A stretch of 10,869 nucleotides of DNA from Paramuribaculum sp. GTDB lineage: Bacteria; Bacteroidota; Bacteroidia; Bacteroidales; Muribaculaceae. Below are positions 1 to 6,791 of the stretch, one piece after another. The translations under genes were made by a program, and so were the position numbers. How positions within the stretch are numbered: the stretch's first letter is position 1; each line of letters opens with the position of its first letter. The stretch covers positions 1-10,869 of the forward strand of contig JAIDJZ010000275.1 of NCBI GenBank assembly GCA_029051965.1. Direction: 5' to 3'. Below the pieces are notes generated by a model. The model was not told the origin of the DNA. It saw only the letters and a list, made by a program, of their open reading frames with translations, and made no database searches.

Positions 1-1
1 C

Positions 2-253
2 TATCTCGCTCCGATTCTGTCGGCAGGCGATTTCGCCGGCTGCCCCATGCGCTATGTCGGTCTCGGGGTGCTCGTCTGCGTCTTCTCGACGTGGGGCGAC
101 CTGTTCGAATCGATGATCAAACGCGCGGCCGGAGTGAAAGACAGCGGAAACATTCTTCCGGGCCACGGCGGAATGCTCGACCGCATAGACTCGATCCTTT
201 TTGTGGTCCCGGCCTCGCTTATCTATCTGACCCTCACAAGCTTTTTCTGTTAA
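2..253 (+). CDS. cdsA: Phosphatidate cytidylyltransferase (CDP-diglyceride synthase), C-terminal part
   Basis: The 5' end lies outside the window; 83 codons and the TAA stop are visible. The enzyme makes CDP-diacylglycerol from phosphatidic acid and CTP in the inner membrane, the branch point for phospholipid synthesis. The visible part holds the family's C-terminal signature: [10 protein letters not shown], then GVKDSG, then [13 protein letters not shown], whose acidic residues belong to the metal-binding active site. A final hydrophobic segment ([12 protein letters not shown]) ends the protein, as is usual for CdsA. The next gene starts 55 bases downstream, and I see no promoter or terminator in that gap, so read-through into purM is likely. 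The identification is secure because the signature is complete. Confidence 0.95.
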   Translation, partial: YLAPILSAGDFAGCPMRYVGLGVLVCVFSTWGDLFESMIKRAAGVKDSGNILPGHGGMLDRIDSILFVVPASLIYLTLTSFFC

Positions 254-308
254 CAAAACGACAAATAAACCAATTCAAACCGTCAATAACCAATCGTTTA
301 ACCAAGGT

Positions 309-1475
309 ATGAAAGATCAAAGATATAATCTTCGGGGCGTTTCGGCGTCAAAAGAAGATGTCCACGCAGCTATCAAGAATGTCGACAAAGGATTGTTTCC
401 CAAAGCTTTCTGCAAGATAATCCCGGATATACTGGGAGGCGACAACGACTATTGCAACATCATGCACGCCGACGGAGCCGGAACAAAGTCATCGCTCGCT
501 TATGTCTACTGGCGTGAGACCGGCGATCTTTCCGTCTGGAAAGGTATCGCCCAGGACGCTTTGATCATGAACATCGACGACCTTCTCTGTGTCGGAGCTA
601 CCGACAATATTCTCGTCAGCTCAACGATCGGACGCAACAAGCTGCTCATTCCCGGCGAAGTCATCTCAGCAATCATCAACGGAACCGAAGAGCTTCTTGC
701 CCGCCTGCGAGAACTTGGCGTCAACGCTATCGGAACCGGCGGCGAGACTGCCGATGTCGGCGATCTTGTCCGCACGATCATTGTAGACAGTACTGTCACC
801 TGCCGCATGAAACGCGCCGACGTGATCAACAATGCCAACATTGCCGGCGGCGACGTCATTGTCGGACTCTCGTCGTCGGGCCAGGCTACGTATGAGTCGG
901 ACTACAACGGCGGAATGGGAAGCAACGGTCTGACATCGGCCCGTCATGACGTATTCTCGAAGTCCGTCGCCGCAAAATATCCGGAGAGCTTCGACGCAGC
1001 TGTGCCGGAGGAACTGATCTACAGCGGAGCGAAGGAACTGACCGATGCCGTCGAAGGATCGCCTCTCGACGCAGGCCGACTGGTGCTGTCGCCGACACGC
1101 ACCTATGCTCCCGTCATCAAGAAAATCCTCGACGAAATGCGCGGTCAGATCCACGGTATGGTCCACTGCAGCGGCGGCGCACAGACTAAGGTCATGCACT
1201 TTGTCGAAAACAAACATGTCATCAAGGACAACCTCTTCCCGATTCCTCCCCTCTTCAGACTGATCCACGAACAGTCAGGAACCGACTGGGCAGAGATGTA
1301 CAAGGTGTTCAACATGGGCCACCGTATGGAAATCTACCTGCGTCCCGAACACGCCGACCGCGTCATCGAAATTTCGAAAAGCTTCGGAATCGACGCCCGC
1401 ATCGTTGGCCGCGTTGAGGATGCCGAGACCAACCGCCTTACAATCATCACTGAAAACGGAACGTTTGAATACTGA
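309..1475 (+). CDS. purM: Phosphoribosylformylglycinamidine cyclo-ligase (AIR synthase), Bacteroidetes type
   Basis: The 388-residue cytosolic enzyme closes formylglycinamidine ribonucleotide to aminoimidazole ribonucleotide using ATP, in de novo purine synthesis. The ATP-binding PurM fold is visible: DGAGTKS at residues 55-61, the acidic stretch NIDDLLCVGATDN around 88-100, GTGGETADVGDLVRT at 142-156, and the glycine-rich GLSSSGQATYESDYNGG at 186-202. It is longer than the E. coli enzyme (345 residues); from memory, the length and wording are typical of the divergent Bacteroidetes form. The ATG at 309 is preceded by a weak AAGG only, normal for this phylum. It sits between cdsA and a lytic transglycosylase gene with short gaps, a housekeeping arrangement without other purine genes in view. 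Related PurM-fold proteins (PurL, SelD, ThiL, HypE) fit the motifs less well. Confidence 0.93.
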   Translation: MKDQRYNLRGVSASKEDVHAAIKNVDKGLFPKAFCKIIPDILGGDNDYCNIMHADGAGTKSSLAYVYWRETGDLSVWKGIAQDALIMNIDDLLCVGATDNILVSSTIGRNKLLIPGEVISAIINGTEELLARLRELGVNAIGTGGETADVGDLVRTIIVDSTVTCRMKRADVINNANIAGGDVIVGLSSSGQATYESDYNGGMGSNGLTSARHDVFSKSVAAKYPESFDAAVPEELIYSGAKELTDAVEGSPLDAGRLVLSPTRTYAPVIKKILDEMRGQIHGMVHCSGGAQTKVMHFVENKHVIKDNLFPIPPLFRLIHEQSGTDWAEMYKVFNMGHRMEIYLRPEHADRVIEISKSFGIDARIVGRVEDAETNRLTIITENGTFEY

Positions 1476-1507
1476 TCTGCTCACGCGGGAAACACCCATG
1501 TTCCTGC

Positions 1508-2953
1508 ATGCAACCGATCATGGAAAGGATATTCAGAAACGCATCAGCCCTGATTGCCGCAATCATAATGGTTGCGGCAATCAGTAGTTCATGCGGATCA
1601 AAGAAATCCGATGCCGAATCCGCTCCCGGCCACGATGCACTGCCGGCAACCGAAAGCGACACTGCACGCCATCCCCTCCCCGACACCCTCAGAGTAGCCA
1701 CACTCTACAGTCCGACGTCATATTTCATCTATCGCGAGACCCCGATGGGCTATGACTACGACATGATCAGCCGCTTCTGCGCCGACAAGAATATGGTTCT
1801 GGACCTGCAGGTCGCACCGAACCTCAACGCGATGGTCGAGATGCTCGACTCGGGAAAAGTAGACCTCGTGGCCTATGAGATTCCGATCACAAGCGACTAC
1901 ACCGACAGAGTCGAACCGTGCGGGCCTCAGACAGTGACCCATCAGGTACTGGTCCAGCCGAAGCCGAAAAAAGAGGGAAAAAGGATCTCAGACGTGACCC
2001 AGCTCGTCGGACGGGAAGTCTATGTCGAAGCCAATTCGAAATACCATCAGCGACTCATCAACCTCAACACCGAACTCGGAGGAGGCATTATCATCAAAGC
2101 CGTTGACCGCGACACCCTCATCACCGAGGAGCTGATCGCCATGGTCTCCGACGGCGACATTCCGCTGACGGTCGTAGACAGCGACATTGCCAAAATCAAC
2201 CGGACCTATTTCTCCGATCTCGATATCACTCTCGAAATCAGCTTCCCGCAGCGAGCGGCATGGGGCACCTCACACTCTAACCGCTGGCTGGCAGACTCTG
2301 TCGACAGCTGGCTGCGACAGGAAAAACCATCACAGGCACAAGCCGAACTCCTCAAGCAATATTTCGAGAAGAGCAAGGAATCTCCGTCTGTCGCAATCAG
2401 ATTTTCGAAAAACAGAATGTCGCCTTTCGATCATCTCTTCCGGCAATACGCAGCCACAATCCACTGGGACTGGCGCCTGCTCGCGGCAATGGGCTTCACG
2501 GAAAGCCGCTACGACAGCACCCAGGTCTCATGGGCCGGAGCGCGAGGAGTCATGCAGCTGATGCCGTCGACCGCCCGCGCCTACGGACTCGGCGGAGACC
2601 GCATCACCCACAACCGCGACAACATAGCGACTGCCGCGAAAGTGATCGCCAGCCTTGATTCGCAGTTTGCCAAACTGGTGAGCGATCCGGAAGAGAGAAA
2701 GAAATTTATCGTCGCAGCCTACAATTCCGGCCCGGCACACATACTCGACGCAATCGCCCTGGCCAAAAAGCATGGCTACGACTCCCAGCGCTGGATCGGA
2801 TCGGTCGAACATGTGCTGATGATGAAATCAAAACCGGAATTCTATAATGATCCGGTCTGCCGCTACGGCTACTTCAACGGACGTCAGACATTCGACTACG
2901 TCCACCACGTTTTCGACACCTACAGTCAGGCCCTGAAAATCGTTTCGCGGTAG
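1508..2953 (+). CDS. mltF: MltF-like membrane-bound lytic murein transglycosylase lipoprotein
   Basis: This 481-residue protein has the two-domain layout of MltF. A lipoprotein signal with a hydrophobic core ends at ISSSC (Cys29). Residues about 60-275 resemble a family 3 solute-binding domain (LRVATLYSPTSYF, GYDYDMISRF, DSGKVDLVAYEIPIT). Residues about 310-480 are a transglycosylase SLT domain. The probable catalytic glutamate is Glu332 in GFTESRYD, followed by GARGVMQLMPSTARAYG and AAYNSGPAHI, all classic SLT motifs. Such enzymes cut the MurNAc-GlcNAc bond of peptidoglycan, leaving 1,6-anhydroMurNAc; in MltF the N-terminal domain regulates activity. A second ATG at 1520 would give an equally good signal peptide (Cys25), so the start is uncertain by four residues. 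The gene begins 32 bases after purM, suggesting one transcript. The symbol is by domain architecture, not proven orthology. Confidence 0.88.
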   Translation: MQPIMERIFRNASALIAAIIMVAAISSSCGSKKSDAESAPGHDALPATESDTARHPLPDTLRVATLYSPTSYFIYRETPMGYDYDMISRFCADKNMVLDLQVAPNLNAMVEMLDSGKVDLVAYEIPITSDYTDRVEPCGPQTVTHQVLVQPKPKKEGKRISDVTQLVGREVYVEANSKYHQRLINLNTELGGGIIIKAVDRDTLITEELIAMVSDGDIPLTVVDSDIAKINRTYFSDLDITLEISFPQRAAWGTSHSNRWLADSVDSWLRQEKPSQAQAELLKQYFEKSKESPSVAIRFSKNRMSPFDHLFRQYAATIHWDWRLLAAMGFTESRYDSTQVSWAGARGVMQLMPSTARAYGLGGDRITHNRDNIATAAKVIASLDSQFAKLVSDPEERKKFIVAAYNSGPAHILDAIALAKKHGYDSQRWIGSVEHVLMMKSKPEFYNDPVCRYGYFNGRQTFDYVHHVFDTYSQALKIVSR

Positions 2954-2997
2954 ATCCACTGTCCCACTCTCCATCAACCCCGAAATACACAATAAAT

Positions 2998-3028
2998 TTT
3001 GTCATACGAGATTTTATATCTAACTTTG
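2998..3028 (+). promoter_or_regulatory. Bacteroidetes-type promoter for hipB-hipA
   Basis: TTTG at 2998-3001 and TAACTTTG at 3021-3028 are separated by 19 bases. Both boxes match the published Bacteroidetes sigma factor consensus (TTTG, 19-21 bases, TAnnTTTG) without mismatch. Transcription would begin near 3032-3034, leaving a leader of about 47-49 bases before the hipB ATG at 3081. Confidence 0.75.
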
Positions 3029-3050
3029 TAAATATCCTCCTGCAGAATAT

Positions 3051-3062
3051 TATACCCGTATA
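3051..3062. promoter_or_regulatory. Candidate operator palindrome in hipB leader
   Basis: TATAC-CC-GTATA is a perfect inverted repeat with 5-base arms, lying between the predicted start of transcription and the hipB ATG. HipB proteins usually bind palindromes near their own promoter and repress the operon, so this is a reasonable operator candidate. A second, widely spaced pair, TATATCT (3015-3021) and AGATATA (3065-3071), straddles the same region. The area is AT-rich, so short palindromes occur easily by chance. Confidence 0.3.
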
Positions 3063-3080
3063 TAAGATATAAATATCATC

Positions 3081-3398
3081 ATGGTGACACTTACAAACAG
3101 ATCCTTGGCTACACCTGATGTAATCAGAAATCTCGGCATGAGGTTTCGCGATTACAGGTTGCGGTTGCGCATGACCCGTAAGGAGGTTTCCGAAGCGGCA
3201 TCTATCGGCATGACCACACTCTATAGGTTCGAGTCCGGGAATATGACCGACATTTCGTTCAGCACTCTACTGAGACTATTAAAGGCAATAGGACTTGGAG
3301 AGAACTGGAATGCAATTTTGCCCGAATTACCCGAATCACCATATCTGTATGACAACAATGAGAAAAAGGCGCAGCGTGTACGACATCGTAAGTCATAG
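3081..3398 (+). CDS. hipB: HipB-like XRE-family helix-turn-helix antitoxin/repressor
   Basis: This 105-residue protein has an XRE/Cro-type helix-turn-helix at about residues 18-73: the predicted recognition region is TRKEVSEAASIGMTTLYRFESG, followed by STLLRLLKAIGL, a usual last helix of the fold. The C-terminal tail is basic (KKAQRVRHRKS), as often seen in HipB-like partners. Antitoxins of this family bind DNA at their own promoter and form a complex with HipA. The gene directly precedes a HipA-like kinase gene on the same strand and has its own promoter. A later ATG (residue 20) exists, but the first ATG fits the leader. It is more AT-rich than the housekeeping genes around it, consistent with horizontal transfer. 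The symbol rests on context; the domain alone would only say XRE regulator. Confidence 0.8.
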   Translation: MVTLTNRSLATPDVIRNLGMRFRDYRLRLRMTRKEVSEAASIGMTTLYRFESGNMTDISFSTLLRLLKAIGLGENWNAILPELPESPYLYDNNEKKAQRVRHRKS

Positions 3399-3580
3399 GT
3401 CAGAGTTACTAGTGATGATGTACTTCATAACTCATAACTATGACTTAAAACTTAAATAACGCCTCATAATTTTTCACTATTTCCTGATTGTGAGGAACTG
3501 CTCAAATTATTGACTTCCTCCATAAAGACAATGAAAAGCAAACAGTCACCTCGTAACTCATAACTCTGGCCTATGACATA
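3388..3580. repeat. Long-range inverted repeat joining hipB stop and hipA start, with internal heptamer repeats
   Basis: Bases 3392-3408 can pair with 3561-3577 over 17 positions: 16 Watson-Crick pairs and one G-U (3400/3569). Pairing extends by one or two bases after a mismatch. The hipB stop codon (3396-3398) lies in the left arm and the hipA start codon (3573-3575) in the right arm. The loop is 152 bases. The left arm can instead pair with 3438-3447 (10 perfect pairs from 3389-3398), so two exclusive hairpins are possible. The words TAACTCATAACT occur at 3428-3439 and 3554-3565 as direct repeats built on a 7-base unit. No open reading frame here looks real. Whether this is a regulatory RNA structure or a degenerate dispersed repeat cannot be decided from this copy. 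Confidence 0.85.
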
Positions 3581-5078
3581 TATAAAGGTAAAACTATGGG
3601 GGCATGAAATCGGGCGTCTCGTGTGGGATTCAACCACGAGACGGACATATTTTATGTATAACCCAGAACTGAAAGACAGGTTTCCTGACATTGCTCCACT
3701 ACTTTCTCCTGCAAAGAATCGAAACATTCTTTTGCCTATATATGGAGATGACCGCCCTATTTACCAGGGGCTTCCTCCGTTCATCGCTGACTCGTTGCCG
3801 GACGCTTGGGGTAACAGCTTATTTGACAAATGGGTAAAGTATAACAAAATACCGCATAACAAAGTCACGCCATTGTATAAACTGATGTTTATCGGCACAC
3901 GTGGGATGGGCGCATTGGAATATGAGCCATGCGCTGCCGACCTTACACACACTCGCTCAATCAACGTAAAATCCCTGTATGACATATCTCTGAAGATTAT
4001 CGAAGACCGGGAAAACACAGTTCTGACTGCTAACGAGAAACTGACGTTGCAGGCATTGCTCGCCGTCGGCACATCTGCAGGCGGCCGTCAGATGAAGGCA
4101 ATTATCGCCATTAACAATAAGACTGGCGAAATTCGGTCCGGTCAGACCGATGGGCTTGAAAGTTACGAATACTACATTCTGAAGTTCGGAGATAAATCCA
4201 TACCAATCGCTGAAATTGAAACAGCGTATTATGAAATGGCTATAGCTGCAGGAATCGAGATGGAAGAATGCCGGCTATTGCCGATAGACGGCATCAACCA
4301 TTTTCTCACCAAACGTTTCGACAGGAAGAACGGCAAGAAGATCCACGTTCAGACTTTGGCTGCCATAAACCCCGAGGCACGAAGCTACGAAGATCTCGTT
4401 GCAACCTGTCGCGAACTGTCAATTTCAGAGTCTGAAATTGAGCAGCTCTTCGCCCGGATGGTTTTCAATGTCATGGCCAACAATACTGATGACCACAACA
4501 AAAACTTCTCATTCCTACTTGAAGAGGACGGAAAATGGCGGATGTCGCCGTCATACGATACGACATTTATATTCAACACGAAAGCAACAGGTCCCAATAT
4601 CGAACGTAGATTGAGCATTGGTGGGGAAATCAGTGAGATTTCTAAGACAGACCTACTCGACTTTGCCAAACAGCACGATATAAAGAATGCCAGCGCAATC
4701 ATAAACCGCGTAGCCGGAGCAATATCAAAATTCGGTGAATACGCCGAGCTGTGCCATATCACTCAACCATGGCGCGGTATAATCCAAAAGACGCTGAACG
4801 ACACTCTTATCGCGTTCGGTTATATCGTCAAAGACGATGATTCCGGGAATTCCTTGTGCGATATGCACGGAAGAGAAATTGCCAACTTTTCGGTTTCAGT
4901 CAATTCCAAAGGGCATTATGAAGTGGTCGCGACAATTGACGGAATACGTTATCGACGATTCGTCAGACCTAATATGAGTCTCTATTCCGACCTGATGAAA
5001 CAAGACTTTTATAATCTCACTGCCGATAAGAAAATCCGATTGGCTGAAACCCTATTCCCTCCGGAAACTGCACTATAA
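3573..5078 (+). CDS. hipA: HipA-like serine/threonine kinase toxin with C-terminal extension
   Basis: This 501-residue protein has the HipA order: an N-terminal couple-type subdomain (about 1-110, with FIADSLPDAWGN at 70-81) and a kinase core (about 150-415). Visible kinase residues are the loop GTSAGGRQMK (166-175, with Ser168 near the position of the regulatory serine of E. coli HipA), Lys204 in ILKF, KRFDR at 247-251, the catalytic loop NTDDHNKNF (Asp306, Asn311), and the metal-binding SPSYDTTF (Asp329). All key residues are present, so it should be active. E. coli HipA phosphorylates glutamyl-tRNA synthetase and halts growth; the target here is unknown. E. coli HipA has 440 residues; this protein carries about 80 more, from about 422 (DDDSGNSLCDMHGREI onward), that I do not recognise. 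It follows hipB after an unusually long 174-base gap, and its ATG lies inside an inverted repeat. Base composition is more AT-rich than in the flanking genes. Confidence 0.9.
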   Translation: MTYIKVKLWGHEIGRLVWDSTTRRTYFMYNPELKDRFPDIAPLLSPAKNRNILLPIYGDDRPIYQGLPPFIADSLPDAWGNSLFDKWVKYNKIPHNKVTPLYKLMFIGTRGMGALEYEPCAADLTHTRSINVKSLYDISLKIIEDRENTVLTANEKLTLQALLAVGTSAGGRQMKAIIAINNKTGEIRSGQTDGLESYEYYILKFGDKSIPIAEIETAYYEMAIAAGIEMEECRLLPIDGINHFLTKRFDRKNGKKIHVQTLAAINPEARSYEDLVATCRELSISESEIEQLFARMVFNVMANNTDDHNKNFSFLLEEDGKWRMSPSYDTTFIFNTKATGPNIERRLSIGGEISEISKTDLLDFAKQHDIKNASAIINRVAGAISKFGEYAELCHITQPWRGIIQKTLNDTLIAFGYIVKDDDSGNSLCDMHGREIANFSVSVNSKGHYEVVATIDGIRYRRFVRPNMSLYSDLMKQDFYNLTADKKIRLAETLFPPETAL

Positions 5079-5118
5079 CCGCTTTTCATCCGCTTTACTT
5101 GCTTTTCCAATGAAGTTT

Positions 5119-5149
5119 TTTGCAGAAAGAATAATTTTTGCGATATTTG
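5119..5149 (+). promoter_or_regulatory. Candidate promoter for the DUF3332 gene and gpmA
   Basis: TTTG at 5119-5122, 19 bases, then GATATTTG at 5142-5149: the Bacteroidetes promoter pattern with one mismatch in the first base of the -7 box. Transcription would start near 5154, giving a leader of about 150 bases before the ATG at 5304. The T-rich surroundings make a chance match possible. I saw no better promoter in 5079-5303. Confidence 0.4.
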
Positions 5150-5182
5150 TCAGCAGGTTTAGAGAATGCCCTGACAGACCGG

Positions 5183-5208
5183 CGGGGACTATTTTTCGTC
5201 TCCGTTTT
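5183..5208 (+). terminator. Probable intrinsic terminator downstream of hipA
   Basis: CGGGGAC (5183-5189) pairs with GTCTCCG (5198-5204) through seven pairs including one G-U, around an 8-base loop, followed at once by TTTT. It lies 105 bases after the hipA stop. Because the candidate promoter at 5119-5149 is upstream of it, the same hairpin could alternatively act as an attenuator in the leader of the next gene. Confidence 0.5.
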
Positions 5209-5303
5209 GCTATTACCGCATTCTGATCCCAAAACGCGACAAAACAATTAAAACCTGATCAGCGTTAAAGAAAAAGATCCACCATCTAATCCATCACATT
5301 AAT

Positions 5304-5849
5304 ATGAAAAAGAAGTATTTTACCGTAGCCGCAGTGACATTATGCGCAGGCTCACTCATGTTCTCATCATGCATCGGCAGTTTTGCTCTGACAAACAAAC
5401 TTCTTAGCTGGAACAATCAGGTAGGCAGCAAGTTTGTCAACGAACTCGTGTTCCTCGCATTCTGGATTCTTCCCGTCTACGAAGTTTCGGGTCTCGCCGA
5501 CATCCTTGTCATCAACACAATCGAATTCTGGAGCGGATCGAACCCCGTTGCACAGGGCCGCACAGTCATCGACGGACAGGATGGACGTTACCTCGTTGAC
5601 TGCGACGGCAAAGGCTACACGATCACGAGCGAAAATGACGGCTCTGTCGTGCGCCTCGACTTCGACACCGAAGAAAAGACATGGAGCGCCACCGTCGGCG
5701 GTGAAACCTATGAGCTGATGACATTCATCGACGACACCCATGTCAGAATGCCCGCTCCCGACGGCGGAACCGTTGAAGTAAAACTCGACCAGGAAGGTGT
5801 CTGGGCCTATCAGCAGATGGCCACACCGATGCTCACCGCTCAACGCTGA
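5304..5849 (+). CDS. DUF3332 family lipoprotein of unknown function
   Basis: This 181-residue protein starts with a lipoprotein signal (MKKKYF, a hydrophobic core, then FSSC with the lipidated Cys23). The next stretch, [19 protein letters not shown] and then [16 protein letters not shown], with [16 protein letters not shown] following, is the hallmark of the DUF3332 family, which I recognise from its wording. It contains a hydrophobic segment at about 47-70 that may enter the membrane. The rest (about 80-181) is hydrophilic with short beta-like repeats ([26 protein letters not shown]) and is presumably periplasmic or surface exposed. No enzymatic motif is visible, and the family's role is unknown to me. 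The stop overlaps the start of gpmA by one base (TGATG), so the two are likely co-transcribed and translationally coupled, although no functional link is obvious. Confidence 0.88.
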   Translation: MKKKYFTVAAVTLCAGSLMFSSCIGSFALTNKLLSWNNQVGSKFVNELVFLAFWILPVYEVSGLADILVINTIEFWSGSNPVAQGRTVIDGQDGRYLVDCDGKGYTITSENDGSVVRLDFDTEEKTWSATVGGETYELMTFIDDTHVRMPAPDGGTVEVKLDQEGVWAYQQMATPMLTAQR

Positions 5850-6535
5850 TGAAACGCCTGGTTCTCATCCGCCACGGCCAAAGCCTGTGGAATCTCGAAA
5901 ACAGATTCACAGGCTGGACCGACGTGGAACTCTCGGACAAAGGACGTGAAGAAGCCCGCGATGCCGGCCGAAAACTCCTTCAGGCCGGAATTAAACCGGA
6001 CTTCTGCTTCACCTCCTATCTCCGCCGAGCAATCCACACTCTGCAGATCGTTGCCGCTACTCTCGAACGCGACTGGGTTCCGGTTGTCAAGGACTGGCAT
6101 CTCAACGAACGTCACTACGGTGCACTGCAGGGACTCAACAAATCGGACACGGCCAATGAATTCGGAGAGAAACAGGTCCACGAATGGCGACGAGGCTTCG
6201 ACGAACGGCCTCCCCTGCTGTCGCGCGACGACTAACGCTATCCCGGCAATGACGAACGCTACAGCAGTCTGACCGACGACGAACTTCCTCTTTCAGAATC
6301 GCTCCACGACACAATCGAACGTGTCAGATGCTGTTGGGAAGAAAAAATTGTTCCGGCTCTGACCCACAACGACGAAGTGATGGTCGTGGCCCACGGCAAC
6401 AGCCTGCGGGCACTTCTGATGAAGATCTGCCACCTATCCCAGTCCGAGATTCAGGAAGTCGAACTCCCGACCGGAACGCCACTCGTTCTTGAAGTCGACG
6501 ACAGAATCAACGTTGTCCGGAAATACTACCTCTAA
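5849..6535 (+). pseudogene. gpmA: 2,3-bisphosphoglycerate-dependent phosphoglycerate mutase, interrupted by an in-frame TAA
   Basis: The enzyme interconverts 3- and 2-phosphoglycerate in glycolysis. The frame opens with LVLIRHGQS (phosphorylated His9) and [13 protein letters not shown], then [14 protein letters not shown] (Glu87), RRGFDERPP and a stop at codon 129 (6233-6235). Reading through the stop in the same frame gives RYPGNDERYSSL, then ELPLSESL, then VVAHGNSLRALL (second catalytic His, codon 182) and LPTGTPLV, ending with RKYYL and TAA at 6533. No frameshift is needed. Family members commonly read DDERYPG here, so one G-to-T change (GAA to TAA) explains the stop. Without it the protein would have 228 residues, the known short form of the family. 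The 128-residue product lacks the second catalytic histidine and should be inactive. I saw no in-frame restart codon close after the stop. A sequencing or assembly error is the main alternative. Confidence 0.9.
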
Positions 6536-6540
6536 CACTC

Positions 6541-6590
6541 AGAGCGGTGTGTCAGCCTCCACAGGCCATGACACACCGCTCTTCTTTTAT
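6541..6590 (+). terminator. Strong intrinsic terminator after gpmA
   Basis: AGAGCGGTGTGTCA (6541-6554) pairs perfectly over 14 bases with TGACACACCGCTCT (6569-6582); the loop itself forms a small GCCT/AGGC stem. A T-rich tract (TCTTCTTTT) follows. It begins five bases after the last gpmA stop codon. Its intact placement at the end of the full reading frame supports the view that gpmA was whole until recently. The remaining 6591-6791 shows no gene or motif I can support. Confidence 0.92.
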
Positions 6591-6791
6591 CTTAACTTGT
6601 CAGCAGCTCAACACCGCCATCCCAAATTATCCTCTTGCATTTCACCTCTCCCCCTTTAAGCCCTCATTCAAGATCATCGCATGGGAGCCTTCAGACGGTA
6701 CCTGACCAACCATTTCCCGATATCTGTTTCTAATATCCTTCATAAGTTAAAAGTTTTGTCGGTTTCGATTGTTTTTTTTGGGCGAGAGGGA

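Noticed and set aside
3033..3050. E. coli-type HipB operator (TATCC-N8-GGATA)
   Set aside because: Only the left half TATCC is present; the right half does not match at all.
3464..3727. Minus-strand small gene in the hipB-hipA gap
   Set aside because: It runs into the hipA coding region, and its translation shows no recognisable domain.
6233..6235. Selenocysteine or pyrrolysine recoding in gpmA
   Set aside because: Those systems use TGA and TAG, not TAA, and the position is a surface glutamate-like residue in the family, not a catalytic one.
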